From the NCBI GenBank assembly GCA_018057825.1, contig JAGPCY010000003.1, positions 1 through 64,000 on the forward strand: DNA of 64,000 nucleotides. Direction: 5' to 3'. This DNA is from Kofleriaceae bacterium. GTDB taxonomy: Bacteria; Myxococcota_A; Polyangia; Haliangiales; Haliangiaceae. Below are positions 26,031 to 41,197 of this stretch, in pieces; position 1 is the stretch's first letter, and the number at the start of each line of letters is the position of its first letter. Under the pieces are notes generated by a model. The model made no database searches. It saw nothing but the letters and a program-made list of their open reading frames with translations, and was not told the origin of the DNA. Made by a program: the position numbers and the translations under genes.

Positions 26031-26954
26031 ATGGATCTTCGCCTCACCACCCCGACGCTCTCGACCTTGCTCCTGGCCGCCCTCGCCTGCAGCGACGGCC
26101 CGGCCGCCACCCCCGATGCCACCACCGACGCGCCCGCCGACGGCGACGCCGGGGTCGGCGCGCCCGCGCTGGGGACCATCACCGTCCTCGAGGACCGCTG
26201 GATCAACCCCGACGACGGCAACGCGTTCGCGAGCGGCCGCGTGCTCGGCTACTACCTCGACGCCGCGCCGATCCAGTGGCATCGCGAGGAGGCCCGGGTC
26301 GGCGACTGCGCGCTCAAGCGGTTCACGCCGGCGAGCTGCACCCCGGCGTGCAGCGGCGATCAGGTGTGCGTCGCGACCAACACCTGCCAGACCTCGCCCG
26401 GCTTCCACGGCGCCGGCCGCCTGACGTTGACCGGGCTGACCGCGCCGATGACCCTGGCCGACACCGGTGGGTACTACTCGCCGACCGACGTGATCCCGAG
26501 CGAGCTGTTCGCCGACGGCGCGACCGTGACGGCGACCCTGGCCGGCGGCGCGGTGCCGGGCCACGCGGTCACGGTCGGCGGGGTGCCGCCACTGGTGGCC
26601 GCGATCGGCGACAAGCGCACGCTCACGCCGGGCGCCGCGCACACGATCACCTGGACCCCGGCCGGCGGCGACGCGCGGGTGGCGCTGGCGATCAACGCCA
26701 ACAACCGCGGCCACGGGGCGCCCTTCGAGGCGATCATCGCCTGCGACGTGCCCGACAGCGCCGGGTCGATCACGATCGCCGCCGCGCTGGTCGACGCCTT
26801 CCCCGAGACCCGGGCCTGGACGGTGTGCGCCGGCAGCGACTGTCCGCCGTCGGTCTTGCGCCGCTACCGCCGCGCCACCGCCGCGATCCCGGGCGGCGTG
26901 GTCGAGCTGATCGTGGGCTCCCAGGTGAGCTTCGGCGTCGATCACCTGCCGTGA
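26031..26954 (+). CDS. Lipoprotein of unknown function
   Basis: A protein of 307 residues beginning MDLRLTTPTLSTLLLAALACSD (lipobox LAAC-type with ALAC), followed by an Ala/Asp/Pro linker. The body has a Cys cluster (GDCALKRF, SCTPACSGDQVC, NTCQTSPGF) and beta-rich sequence. It starts eight bases after the PEP-synthase-like stop, with GGAACCGCC upstream, so it is likely co-transcribed with that gene. No family recognised. Its stop faces the metalloprotease gene stop seven bases away. Confidence 0.65.
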   Translation: MDLRLTTPTLSTLLLAALACSDGPAATPDATTDAPADGDAGVGAPALGTITVLEDRWINPDDGNAFASGRVLGYYLDAAPIQWHREEARVGDCALKRFTPASCTPACSGDQVCVATNTCQTSPGFHGAGRLTLTGLTAPMTLADTGGYYSPTDVIPSELFADGATVTATLAGGAVPGHAVTVGGVPPLVAAIGDKRTLTPGAAHTITWTPAGGDARVALAINANNRGHGAPFEAIIACDVPDSAGSITIAAALVDAFPETRAWTVCAGSDCPPSVLRRYRRATAAIPGGVVELIVGSQVSFGVDHLP

Positions 26955-26961
26955 CGCGCGC

Positions 26962-28437
26962 CTAGCGCCGACGCCGACGGCCGAGCAGGAGCGCCACCGC
27001 GCCGCCGAGGCCCAGGGCCAGGAGCGGCCCGCGGCTGCCGGCGCCGGTCTGGCAGCAGCCACCCTCGTCGGTCGGCTCGTCGCTCATGCAGAAGCCGTCC
27101 TGGCCGACGCCGGCGCTGCAGACGAAGCCCTCGGGGCAGGTGTCGTTGGGCCCGCCCTGGCAGGCCTGGGTGCAGATGCCGCCGTCGCCCAGGTCCTCAC
27201 AGGTGAGCGACAGGCAGGCCTGGTCGTAGGTGCAGGTCGCGCCGATGTCGAGGGTCGGCGGATCCCACAGGCAGCGGCCCTCGTCGCAGCGCTGGCCGGC
27301 CAGGCAGGTGTCGGCGTTGGTGCAGGCCGCGCCCTCGGTGACGGTCACGGTCGCGGACGCGCACGAGCCGGTGTCGCCGCAGGCGATGGCCTCGAGGTCC
27401 ATGACGCCGGGCGGCAGCTCAGCCGGCAGGTTGACGATGTACGGGGTCGTCCGGTTGAACTGGCCGGGCAGCATCACCCACGACCAGCCGTTGACCTTGA
27501 TCTCGAGAGAGTTGAGGCCGCGGCGATCGACCGCCGTCACCTGCATGTTGAAGCCGCCGTTGACCGGGCCCGGCGCCGGCGACACGATCGTCACGGTCGG
27601 CGGCGGGATCGTGACCGAGCCGGGGCCGACGTTGGTCATCAGGCGACGGTGGGTGGCCAGCGGGATGCCGCACTTGCACGGCATCTCGACGAAGCCGCCG
27701 GCGGCGTTGAGGTCAGCGCACGAGTAAGTGACGTTGCGGAAGAACTTCTGCCCACAGCCCTCGCGGTAGGTCATCGGGTCGTCGCAGTTGTTGATGTGCT
27801 CGAGCCCGAGGACGTGGCCGGCCTCGTGGCTGATCGTCGCGCACAACGCCTGCGGCAGCGGATCGCGGGTGATGCCGGCGTGGGCGGCGGCGAAGGTGTA
27901 GGCGATCCAATTGCCGCCGAGCGAGCAGTTGCCGGTCGACGGCGCGATGCCCAGGAGCGTGCCGTTGTCGCGGGTCAGGCCGATGTCCTGGGACCGGCCG
28001 GCGACGACCATCTCGACGTGGGGAACGGTCGGCGGCTCGGTGACCACGGTGACGTCGTAGGGCAGGTAGGTGTCGCGGACGCAGGCGACGACGGTGTCCC
28101 AGGTCGCCTGGTCGAACGGGAACTCCGGGACGTTCGCGTTGATCGACGCGATCGACGAGATGTCGTTCAGGGCGCTGTCCTCGGCCCGCGACCCGGGCGA
28201 GATCCGGCAGCCGCCGGTGCAGCGGTTCAGGTACAGGGTCACCGGCTGGGCCGCGAACAGCGGCGGGCGGTAGCCGGCGTCGCCAGGCTGGGGCGGACCG
28301 ATGACGATGGTGTCGCTGGTGACGACCTTGAGCGGCGGGGGCGGATCGGCCTGGGCGTAGGCGGCGGCCGGGGCCAGGGCCACCACCGCGCCGACCAGGA
28401 CGGCGGGAGCGAACGACAGAGAGGCGACGCGACGCAT
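26962..28437 (-). CDS. Matrixin-like zinc metalloprotease with MYXO-CTERM anchor
   Basis: A protein of 491 residues. Signal peptide to about residue 29 (AAAYAQA). The metzincin zinc site HEAGHVLGLEH is at 204-214, followed shortly by a Met-turn-like DDPMTYREG. A beta-sandwich-like part (about 275-370) and a Cys-rich region (ACTNADTCLAGQRCDEGRC, CTQACQGG) follow. The end, EGGCCQTGAGS then a hydrophobic span and RRRRR, is a MYXO-CTERM sorting signal cleaved by myxosortase. Secreted to the outer surface; likely proteolytic for nutrients or matrix. Confidence 0.9.
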   Translation of the reverse strand: MRRVASLSFAPAVLVGAVVALAPAAAYAQADPPPPLKVVTSDTIVIGPPQPGDAGYRPPLFAAQPVTLYLNRCTGGCRISPGSRAEDSALNDISSIASINANVPEFPFDQATWDTVVACVRDTYLPYDVTVVTEPPTVPHVEMVVAGRSQDIGLTRDNGTLLGIAPSTGNCSLGGNWIAYTFAAAHAGITRDPLPQALCATISHEAGHVLGLEHINNCDDPMTYREGCGQKFFRNVTYSCADLNAAGGFVEMPCKCGIPLATHRRLMTNVGPGSVTIPPPTVTIVSPAPGPVNGGFNMQVTAVDRRGLNSLEIKVNGWSWVMLPGQFNRTTPYIVNLPAELPPGVMDLEAIACGDTGSCASATVTVTEGAACTNADTCLAGQRCDEGRCLWDPPTLDIGATCTYDQACLSLTCEDLGDGGICTQACQGGPNDTCPEGFVCSAGVGQDGFCMSDEPTDEGGCCQTGAGSRGPLLALGLGGAVALLLGRRRRR

Positions 28438-28519
28438 AGGCGGGCAATACTACAGGTCGGCCGCGGGGAGAACGACGAAGATCGCTGACGGGTCCTGACC
28501 GATCAGCACCGCGACGGCG

Positions 28520-30325
<1,806 letters not shown>

Positions 30326-30510
30326 CGGCGGTGAGCCTACCAGAACCGCCCGGAGGGCGCGGCCAACATTTCGAGATCGCAGGGTATTCGTGGGGCGGGG
30401 AGCCTCGCGGCCGGGGCTGGACGCGGTTGGCTCGACCGCAATTCCCCGTGGAGATCCCGACCGTTGCCGACGGCGCCGGGGCCTCGGGCGCGCTCGGGTG
30501 CCACTTTCGC

Positions 30511-30539
30511 TTGACCCTGCGCGGGGGGGAGGGTAGCTA
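30511..30539 (+). promoter_or_regulatory. Candidate promoter for the EF-G gene
   Basis: TTGACC (30511-30516) and TAGCTA (30534-30539) are separated by 17 bases, about 50 bases before the GTG start. The -35 is close to consensus; the -10 is weak. Found by eye only. Confidence 0.35.
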
Positions 30540-30588
30540 TCGCGCGCCCCTGGGCGCGTCCGCGCCCTGGTGAGGCAAGGAGCATCTC

Positions 30589-32700
<2,112 letters not shown>

Positions 32701-32731
32701 CCGCGCGCCGCGGCTGAACGCGACGCGACGA

Positions 32732-32770
32732 CGACGGCCCGGGCAGCGATGCTCGGGCCGTCGCGGTTTT
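32732..32770 (+). terminator. Rho-independent terminator of the EF-G gene
   Basis: A 10-bp perfect stem (CGACGGCCCG at 32732-32741 with CGGGCCGTCG at 32753-32762), extended by about four more pairs around a GCGA tetraloop, is followed by CGGTTTT. It lies 31 bases after the EF-G stop and before the aminopeptidase gene, so the two genes are separate transcripts. Confidence 0.8.
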
Positions 32771-32837
32771 CGGGGCGGCGAGGCGCGGGCGCGGCGGGCG
32801 GGGGGCGCGCCGGGCGGGACCGGAGTAGGCTCACGCC

Positions 32838-34292
<1,455 letters not shown>

Positions 34293-34309
34293 CGGGGGAG
34301 GCGGAGGCG

Positions 34310-34612
<303 letters not shown>

Positions 34613-34616
34613 AGCC

Positions 34617-37259
34617 CTACCCCGCCACTGGCCGAACCCACTCGGCCCACGGCGCGTCCTTGGGCAGATCGCCGTAGTCGCCGTCGACGACCTCCTTGAT
34701 CGTGCCCTTGCGGCTGCCGCCGTGGACCAGGCTGTAGAGGTCGCGGGTGGGGTCTTCCTTGGCCGCCTTCTTATGCAGGGCGTCGAGGCGAGCGTCGATG
34801 ATGCGCTCGCGGCGCGTGAGGGGCTTGAGGCGGTTCTTGAGCGCCTTGATCTCCTGCTTGTGGGGCGCGCGCACCGCCTTCTCGGCGACGATGCGATCGA
34901 CCAGCGAGCGCTCGACCAGGCGCAGGTAGGCGCGCGCGTCGGTGTAGTCCTCGGGCAGCGAGGTGCGCAGGGCCTTGGTCGCCAGGACCTGGTCGCGCAG
35001 CTCGCGGATGACGCCGCTATTGTCGATCTCGGCGAGGCGCTCCTCGAGCGGGTCGCGCTGCGCGGCCAGCTCGACCAGCTCGGCCTCGAGCGGATCGGTC
35101 TTGGCCTTGAGGGCGGCGTCGTGTTCGCGCTTGGCGGCGGTCGCCTCGGCGTGGCGCGGATCGAGCTGGGCGTTCTTCGCGGCGGTGTTGGCGGCGAGCG
35201 CCGCGCTGTTGGCCGCCAGCTCGCGCAGGCGCTCGAACAGGCACACCAGCGTGTGGTTGTCGTCGCTGGCGTTGGCCGAACGCAGGAGCGCGACCTGCTC
35301 GTCGTCGAGGCGGCCCGGCACCGCGGCCACGTCGTCGATGAACGCCGCGGTCTGGGTGCGCAGCCAGAGGTTCATGGCGGCGACGTCGAACTCGACGCGC
35401 TTGCCGCCACCGTTATGCGCGACGACCTTCTTCACGAAGGCGTGGTTGCGCTTGGCCACCTTCTTGGACAGGTCGGGCGTGAGCGCGTCGATCGAGTCGG
35501 CCGGCGCCGCCTCGGGGTTGACCCGCATGATGTGGTTGACCGGCTTCACCGACCGGCCGTCGTGCAGGAAGAAGTCGTCGCCCAGGAGCGTGACGTGACC
35601 GGTGCCGCCTTGGGTCGGCGCACCTTGATCGAACACGTGGGCCGGGCGCAGGTGGCGGCCAGCGTCGGTCTGGGCCGGCCCGGCCCACCCGGCGAAGATC
35701 ACGCTGTGGGCGCCGCTCACCGACTTGTTGCCGTTGTAGAGGTAGACCCAGTCGCCGGGCTCGAGCTCGAGGACCTCACTCCACGGCGCGACGCGAAAGC
35801 GCCACGCAGCGTCGCCGTGCGCGTTGGCCTGCGCGGTGCCTTCCGGTGCCTCGAGGTCGCCGTCGCGCTTGGACTGGAACTCGGTCTCGGTCTCGCCGGT
35901 GGCGAGGACGACGTGGCCGGCGTGGTCGAAGTCGCCGGTGTAGCCGGTGCCGAGGCCGCGCGAGGTGGCGCCGGCGTAGTGGTGGACGATGCGCACCCAG
36001 TGGAAACACGCCTGGGCGTGGACTCGCTGATCGAAGGAGCCGGGGCGGTAGGTGCCCTCGGCGAGGATCTTGCTGGACAGGATGATGCGCTGCTGCGCGG
36101 TGGTGCGACCGATCTCGCTGCCGTTGAACAGCCCCTCGGGGATGAGCTTGGTCGCGAAGTACAGCTCGAGCAGCGCGCGCTGCACGTCGGTGAACAGGTA
36201 CTGCAAGCGGATCGCGGCGACGTCGCTGGCGCTGGCGGTGCGGGCGTCGTCGTCGAGGTCGAAGGCGTGGCTGACCGCGCCGAAGTGCTCGTTCCAGCGC
36301 TGGGCGAAGGCCGCCCACCGGGGATCCGGCTCGGCGCCGGACAGCTCGGCGAGGCGCACGGTGCCGACGCGGATCATCGCGGAGGTCGAGCGCCGCGCGA
36401 CGTCGTAGGTCTGGGTCGCGCCGGCGACGAGCAGCTCGACGCGATCGGGCTCGGAGGTCGAGACCTCGGCGTCCTCGCTCCCGGCCTCGGGGCGGCGCAG
36501 CCTGGCGCGCTTGAGAGCGGCGACCATCGCCGTGACCTCGGCCAGCGTGCCATGGGCGAGGATGCGCTGCAGGGCCAGCTCGCCGGGCCGCAGGTCGGGG
36601 CTGTCGGGGGCGCGGCGCTGGACCGCCGGTGCGCCGCCGCCGTCGCGATACCCGGCCAGGAGCGGCGCCGCTGAGCGTCCCGCGACCACCGCCTCGGCGA
36701 CCGCGTCGGCCTCGCGCTCGTAGCGATCGCCAGCGGCGCCGACTCCGCCGCGCAGGGCGACGCCGTGGCGCTGCTGGACGACGTGGGCGGCCTCGTGGGC
36801 GGCGGTGAACAGATCGGGCTCGTCGGCGAAGGCGACGTCGTGGCCGGTGGCGTAGGCCATGGCCCCGAGGCCGCGGGCGGCGGCGGCCGCGGCGCCGCCG
36901 ACGTGGGCGCGCACCGAGGAGAGATCGTGGTCGGGGCCAAAGGCGCGCGCGATCGTGTCGCCGTGGGGCAGCGCGCCGCCCCCGCCAGCGACGCCGGCGC
37001 GAGCGACGGTCAGCGCGTCCTCGCCGGGGACCGCGGGCGCGTCGCCATCGGCGCGCCGCTGCACCGCGTCGCCGAGGTGGAGCGAGAACGCTGCGTCGAG
37101 ATCGATCGGCGGCCGAGCCGGGCTGAGGTCGGCCGCCGCCGGCGGCGGTGGGGTCGACCGCGGCGCGTAACGCGCTGCGACCTGGGTGCGGCGGCCCGGC
37201 GCGAGGTCGTCGACCGCCGACGAGGCCGAACGAGCTTGCAGGTAGCGACGAGCGAACAT
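34617..37259 (-). CDS. eCIS-type DUF4157 protein with a candidate NlpC/CHAP-like domain
   Basis: A protein of 880 residues from the ATG at 37259. The N-terminal basic, disordered part precedes the DUF4157 core (about 110-210) with [39 protein letters not shown] and the [12 protein letters not shown] helix (HExxH at 155-159). DUF4157 marks cargo or adaptors of extracellular contractile injection systems. The middle region, about 400-540, has C418 in [13 protein letters not shown] and H518 in [12 protein letters not shown] next to [12 protein letters not shown], which is the order of a papain-like NlpC/P60 or CHAP hydrolase. The end (about 620-880) is coiled coil. No eCIS structural genes are in the window. 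The catalytic reading is inference. Confidence 0.75.
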   Translation of the reverse strand: MFARRYLQARSASSAVDDLAPGRRTQVAARYAPRSTPPPPAAADLSPARPPIDLDAAFSLHLGDAVQRRADGDAPAVPGEDALTVARAGVAGGGGALPHGDTIARAFGPDHDLSSVRAHVGGAAAAAARGLGAMAYATGHDVAFADEPDLFTAAHEAAHVVQQRHGVALRGGVGAAGDRYEREADAVAEAVVAGRSAAPLLAGYRDGGGAPAVQRRAPDSPDLRPGELALQRILAHGTLAEVTAMVAALKRARLRRPEAGSEDAEVSTSEPDRVELLVAGATQTYDVARRSTSAMIRVGTVRLAELSGAEPDPRWAAFAQRWNEHFGAVSHAFDLDDDARTASASDVAAIRLQYLFTDVQRALLELYFATKLIPEGLFNGSEIGRTTAQQRIILSSKILAEGTYRPGSFDQRVHAQACFHWVRIVHHYAGATSRGLGTGYTGDFDHAGHVVLATGETETEFQSKRDGDLEAPEGTAQANAHGDAAWRFRVAPWSEVLELEPGDWVYLYNGNKSVSGAHSVIFAGWAGPAQTDAGRHLRPAHVFDQGAPTQGGTGHVTLLGDDFFLHDGRSVKPVNHIMRVNPEAAPADSIDALTPDLSKKVAKRNHAFVKKVVAHNGGGKRVEFDVAAMNLWLRTQTAAFIDDVAAVPGRLDDEQVALLRSANASDDNHTLVCLFERLRELAANSAALAANTAAKNAQLDPRHAEATAAKREHDAALKAKTDPLEAELVELAAQRDPLEERLAEIDNSGVIRELRDQVLATKALRTSLPEDYTDARAYLRLVERSLVDRIVAEKAVRAPHKQEIKALKNRLKPLTRRERIIDARLDALHKKAAKEDPTRDLYSLVHGGSRKGTIKEVVDGDYGDLPKDAPWAEWVRPVAG

Positions 37260-37535
37260 GGGCGGCTCCGCCGCGATCGAGGAGCGATCGCGTACGGAGG
37301 GGGTAGAGCCGACGCGAGGCCGGGCGTTACAGCCCAGCGGTGGACGGCGGCCGTCGGCGGTGCTCAGGAGCTGAGCGGGTTGTTCAGGGCTTGAACGATC
37401 GGCACACGGGGCGAACAGGCGCGCCGAATCCGGCTCGGGATCTCCAGCGCTTGCGCGTGGCACACGCGCTGCAAAACGTCTCTGCGTCCAAGCGTCTCAG
37501 CGTCCCTGGCCCTCCCCCACGAAAGGAACACGCTC

Positions 37536-38144
37536 ATGTCGACCACCTCGTTCGCCACGTCCACCGCGCCCCGCTTCCTCATGGCCATGATGTTCGCGGC
37601 GGTCTCGCTGACCGCCACGGCGTCGAACGCCGGCATCACCGGTGACAAGATCAGCGAGAGCTTCACCAGCGCCAGCAACGGGCCGGTCGAGGTGAAGCTG
37701 TCGGCCACCGCCTTCGACCGCGTCTGCAACCGGCTGATCTCGTCGAACTGCCAGGCCGTGGACTGCAAGCTGGCGCTGACCCGCTGCCTCGACATCAAGG
37801 ACATCACCACCTCCGTCAAGTACACCGGGTCCCGGACCGGCTTCCGGGTCAAGTCCTGGACCGAGATCAAGTTCGACGGCAAGAAGATCCTCGCCACCAG
37901 CCGCGGCTTCACCCTGGTGAACGACTCGACGGTCTGCAAGAGCCCGGATGCGACCGCTCCCCAGGGCACCCGCACGGTCAGCCAGTCGAGCTCCGGCTCG
38001 GTGTGCGCCGGCCAGTTCCGGTTCTCGGGCGTCGCGGCGCCGCAGAAGGTGACCTACACGGTGAACTGGCAGGTGTCGTTCCCCGACGGGAGCAACGTCT
38101 ACGGCTCGAAGAGCTGGGACCAGTCGATCAACTACGACAACTGA
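37536..38144 (+). CDS. Secreted Cys-containing protein of unknown function
   Basis: A protein of 202 residues with signal peptide ending near TATASNA. The mature part has eight cysteines (for example NRLISSNCQAVDC and ALTRCLDIKD), is rich in Ser/Thr and beta strands (VKYTGSRTGFRVKSW, VTYTVNWQVSF), and likely forms disulfides. An AAAGGA Shine-Dalgarno sits about 8 bases before the ATG. No family recognised. Confidence 0.7.
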   Translation: MSTTSFATSTAPRFLMAMMFAAVSLTATASNAGITGDKISESFTSASNGPVEVKLSATAFDRVCNRLISSNCQAVDCKLALTRCLDIKDITTSVKYTGSRTGFRVKSWTEIKFDGKKILATSRGFTLVNDSTVCKSPDATAPQGTRTVSQSSSGSVCAGQFRFSGVAAPQKVTYTVNWQVSFPDGSNVYGSKSWDQSINYDN

Positions 38145-38235
38145 TCTCGGTCGAGCCCGCCGCTCGCCACCGCCGCGCCCTCGGGTCGCGGCCATCGTCG
38201 CGTCTGCGCTCTCGACTGCCCGGAGGATCCTCGCC

Positions 38236-39861
38236 ATGACCTCGCTCGCGCCTCCGCACCGCCGCCGCTGGTTGATCGTCGCGGCGCTCGTCACGGCGAG
38301 CGCGCTCGCGATCGGGGTCGGCGCGAGCGAGGACCCGCGTCCCGCACCCACGGCCGCGGCCGCGCCTCCCCGCGACGCCGCGCGGCTCGACGAGGGACCA
38401 CGCGCGGCGAGCGGCGACCTGCGCTGGCAGCGGGCGCGACCCGCGGCGAGCGCCAGCCTGGTCGACGTCCGCGGCAGGGTGATCGACCGGCTGACCGGCG
38501 CGCCGGTCCCCGAGGTCGACGTCGTGTTCGCCGATGGCACCTCGGAAGCCAGCACCCTCACCGACGACGCCGGTCGCTACAGCCTGACCGTGCCGGCCGG
38601 GCGCTACCGGGCGTTCGTCGAGGGTGCTGGGGTGGTGTCGACGGCGCCACCGACGTCCGAGCGGTTGCCGGCGCGGCCCGATCCGGTCGAGGTGGCGGTC
38701 CCGCGCCTCGACCTGGCGCCCGCGCTCGACCTCCGCGCGTCGGTCGACGGGCTCGATCTCGAGGTCGAGCTGGCCGGCACGATCCGCGGCCGGGTGGTCG
38801 ATCCCGACGGCGCGCCGATCGCGGGCGCGCTCGTCCGGGCCTCGACGATCGACGGCGGCCGCGCGAGCCGCCCGGTGCGCGGCTCCGACGTCGCGGAGAC
38901 CGACAGCGCCGGCGGGTTCGAGCTCGAGGTCGCGGCGGCCAGCTATCGACTCGAGGCCTTCCACGATCACTACGGCGGCGTCGGCACTTCGACGACCGTG
39001 ACGGTCGCGCCGCGCTCGGTGGTCGACGCCGAGCTGACGATGCACGCCGGCTGCGTGATCGCGGGGCGCGTCGTGCGCGCCGACGGCCAGCCGGTCGCGG
39101 GTGGCGCGCTCGAGCGCAGCGGCAGCGACGACGACACCAGCGCGAGCTTCGTCGCCGCCGGCGCGCTCGCCGCCGACGGCGCCTTCGTCTGGTCGACCGC
39201 GGACGCGATGAGCGTGCTCCTGCGCGCCTGGCCGTGGCGGTCGCCGCCGTCAGCGGCCCGGCGCTTCGAGTGCACCGACGGCGCCCGCTTCACCGACGTG
39301 GTGTTCGTGATCCCCGACGCGGCGCCCGACCTGAGCGGTCGCGTCGTGACCGCGGATGGGCGCCCGGTGCCCTTCGCGTTCGTCGACATCCGCGGCGAGG
39401 CCGACGCGCTGCCGAGCCAGCAAGAGCGCGCCGACGCCGACGGCGCGTGGGCGGTCTACGCGCTGCCACCCGGCCGCTACCGGGTGTCGACCAGCACCGA
39501 CGACGGCGGCGCCGCGGTCGCCCGCGTGACCGCGCCAGCCGACGCAATCGACCTGTTGCTGTCGGGGACCGGGGCGCTCGAGGGCGCGGTCGCCGGGCTG
39601 GGCGACGGCCCGTTGACCCTGACCGTCGTCCTGTACGCGCAGGCGGCCGACGAGATCGCCGTCGACCTGCGCCGCGCGGTGACGGTGACCCGCGGTCGCT
39701 ATCGCGTCGACGACCTGCCCGCGGGTGAGCTGGTTCTCCAGTTCGAACAAGGTGAACGGCGGACCTTCCTCGAGACCGCGGTGGCCGCGGGGCGCACGAC
39801 CTCCCTCGACGTCGACCTCCGCGCCACCCTCGCCGCCGCGACCGCGGCCGCCAACGAGTGA
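38236..39861 (+). CDS. Exported protein with multiple carboxypeptidase-regulatory-like domains
   Basis: A protein of 541 residues. A TM or signal anchor (WLIVAALVTASALAIGVG, about 13-32) is followed by four to five beta-sandwich units of the carboxypeptidase regulatory type: VRGRVIDRLTGAPVPEVDVV with DDAGRYSLTVPAGRY; GTIRGRVVDPDGAPIAGA with SAGGFELEVAA; CVIAGRVVRADGQPVAGG; and DLSGRVVTADGRPVPFAFVDIRG with ALPPGRYRV. Such proteins are abundant on myxobacterial surfaces. No catalytic domain is seen. It lies 91 bp after the secreted protein in the same direction. Confidence 0.75.
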   Translation: MTSLAPPHRRRWLIVAALVTASALAIGVGASEDPRPAPTAAAAPPRDAARLDEGPRAASGDLRWQRARPAASASLVDVRGRVIDRLTGAPVPEVDVVFADGTSEASTLTDDAGRYSLTVPAGRYRAFVEGAGVVSTAPPTSERLPARPDPVEVAVPRLDLAPALDLRASVDGLDLEVELAGTIRGRVVDPDGAPIAGALVRASTIDGGRASRPVRGSDVAETDSAGGFELEVAAASYRLEAFHDHYGGVGTSTTVTVAPRSVVDAELTMHAGCVIAGRVVRADGQPVAGGALERSGSDDDTSASFVAAGALAADGAFVWSTADAMSVLLRAWPWRSPPSAARRFECTDGARFTDVVFVIPDAAPDLSGRVVTADGRPVPFAFVDIRGEADALPSQQERADADGAWAVYALPPGRYRVSTSTDDGGAAVARVTAPADAIDLLLSGTGALEGAVAGLGDGPLTLTVVLYAQAADEIAVDLRRAVTVTRGRYRVDDLPAGELVLQFEQGERRTFLETAVAAGRTTSLDVDLRATLAAATAAANE

Positions 39862-39869
39862 GGGCGCCG

Positions 39870-40433
39870 CTACTCGATCGGCTCTTCCTCGTCGCGGTGG
39901 CAGGTCCGCGTGCAGCTCTGCTGACCGAACCAGCCGCAGCCGCTGTTGGTCGCGGTGCAGTACTCGCCGCCGCAGTGGGTGTCGACGGGCTGCGGTGGCA
40001 AGCAGGTCGTGCACCACCGGGTGTCGCAGTCGTTGTCGCCCGGTGCGATCAGGCCGGCCGAGTCAGCGTCCCAGCGGCCGGGCAGCTCGAACCAGGCGCC
40101 GAGCTGGTCGGGCGTGAAGGCGGCCTCGGCCCGCGCCGCCAAGGCCGGATCGAAGGTGACGACCAGCTCGGGCAGCCGGGCCTTCACCTCGGCGACGATC
40201 GCGGCCTGGGCCTTGGTCAGCGGCTCACCGACCAGCTCGCGCGCGAGATGCGTGCGCCACAGGACCACGCGCGCGGGCGCCGGGAGGTCCTGGTACTGCC
40301 GCCGCGCGAGGGCGTGGCCTTGCTGCTCGAAGGCGGCGAGCGCGCTGGGATCCGTGTTGGCGGCGGCGTCGGGGTCGAGGCAACCGCACAGGGTGAACGC
40401 GGCGAAGGTCGAGATCGCGAGGGTGATGCGCAT
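39870..40433 (-). CDS. Bacteriocin fulvocin C-related lipoprotein
   Basis: A protein of 187 residues, ATG at 40433 with GGAGG six bases upstream. A lipoprotein signal ends LCGC. The helical middle (ARVVLWRTHLARELVGEPL, KAQAAIVAEVKARLPE) is the domain found in fulvocin C-related proteins of myxobacteria. The C-terminal ~50 residues hold eight cysteines (NDCDTRWCTTC, HCGGEYC, SGCGWFG, SCTRTC), echoing the eight-Cys fulvocin C, including its GCG block. Whether the C-terminus is released as a toxin or the domain is only homologous is unknown. Confidence is good for the family and low for the activity. Confidence 0.7.
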   Translation of the reverse strand: MRITLAISTFAAFTLCGCLDPDAAANTDPSALAAFEQQGHALARRQYQDLPAPARVVLWRTHLARELVGEPLTKAQAAIVAEVKARLPELVVTFDPALAARAEAAFTPDQLGAWFELPGRWDADSAGLIAPGDNDCDTRWCTTCLPPQPVDTHCGGEYCTATNSGCGWFGQQSCTRTCHRDEEEPIE

Positions 40434-40549
40434 GGGTCCTCCGCCGATCACGCTACGCGGGCGGTCCGCGCGGCGGCCGCCCCCGCGCCAGGCATTTGCG
40501 GCCAGCGTGGCGAGGTCTCGCCGGGCGCGAGCTTTGGTACAGTGACCCG

Positions 40550-41125
40550 GTGGATCCCGATCTCGAGCTGCTCAAGCGCTGGCGCGACGGCGACCGCGCG
40601 GCCGGGGAGGCGCTGTTCTCGCGCCACTTCCCGAGCCTGTGTCGGTTCTTCGCGACCAAGTGCGGCGCCGACGCCGACGATCTGATCCAGCGCACGATGC
40701 TCGCGTGCGTCGCGGCCCGCGATCAGTTCCGCGCCGAGTCGACCTTTCGCACCTATCTATTCACGGTGGCGCGCAACGAGCTGTACCGGTTCCTGCGCAA
40801 GAGCCAGCGCGAGGGCGACCGCCTGGACTTCTCGGTCACGTCGATCGCGCAGCTCGTGTCGACTCCGGCGACCCGGTTGGCGCGCGACGCCGATCGGCGG
40901 CGGCTGCAGGAGGCCATGCGCGAGCTGCCCCTGGAGCTCCAGACCTTGCTCGAGCTGCACTACTGGGAGGAGCTCGACGCCGCCGGCCTGGCCGAGGTCT
41001 TCGAGACCACTCCCGGCAACATCCGGGTGCGCCTGCACCGGGCCCGCCACGCCCTGCGCGAGCGCCTCGGCGAGGACCCAAGCGACGCGGAACTCCAGGC
41101 GCTCGCTGGGGAATCCGGGGGCTGA
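40550..41125 (+). CDS. ECF-type RNA polymerase sigma factor
   Basis: A protein of 191 residues from the GTG at 40550. Sigma-70 region 2 (about 10-80: FSRHFPSLCRFF, DADDLIQRTMLA, FRTYLFTVARNELYRFL) and region 4 (about 120-180: MRELPLELQTLLELHYWEELDAAGLAEVFETTPGNIRVRLHRAR). No anti-sigma gene is adjacent. The ADYC lipoprotein lies 73 bp downstream and is a candidate target or partner. Confidence 0.93.
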   Translation: MDPDLELLKRWRDGDRAAGEALFSRHFPSLCRFFATKCGADADDLIQRTMLACVAARDQFRAESTFRTYLFTVARNELYRFLRKSQREGDRLDFSVTSIAQLVSTPATRLARDADRRRLQEAMRELPLELQTLLELHYWEELDAAGLAEVFETTPGNIRVRLHRARHALRERLGEDPSDAELQALAGESGG

Positions 41126-41197
41126 CCGACGGCCGGATCGGACCGACCGATTCTGCGCTGTAACGGTGGAAGGTTGCCGTACTCTACCGGTTGCACG

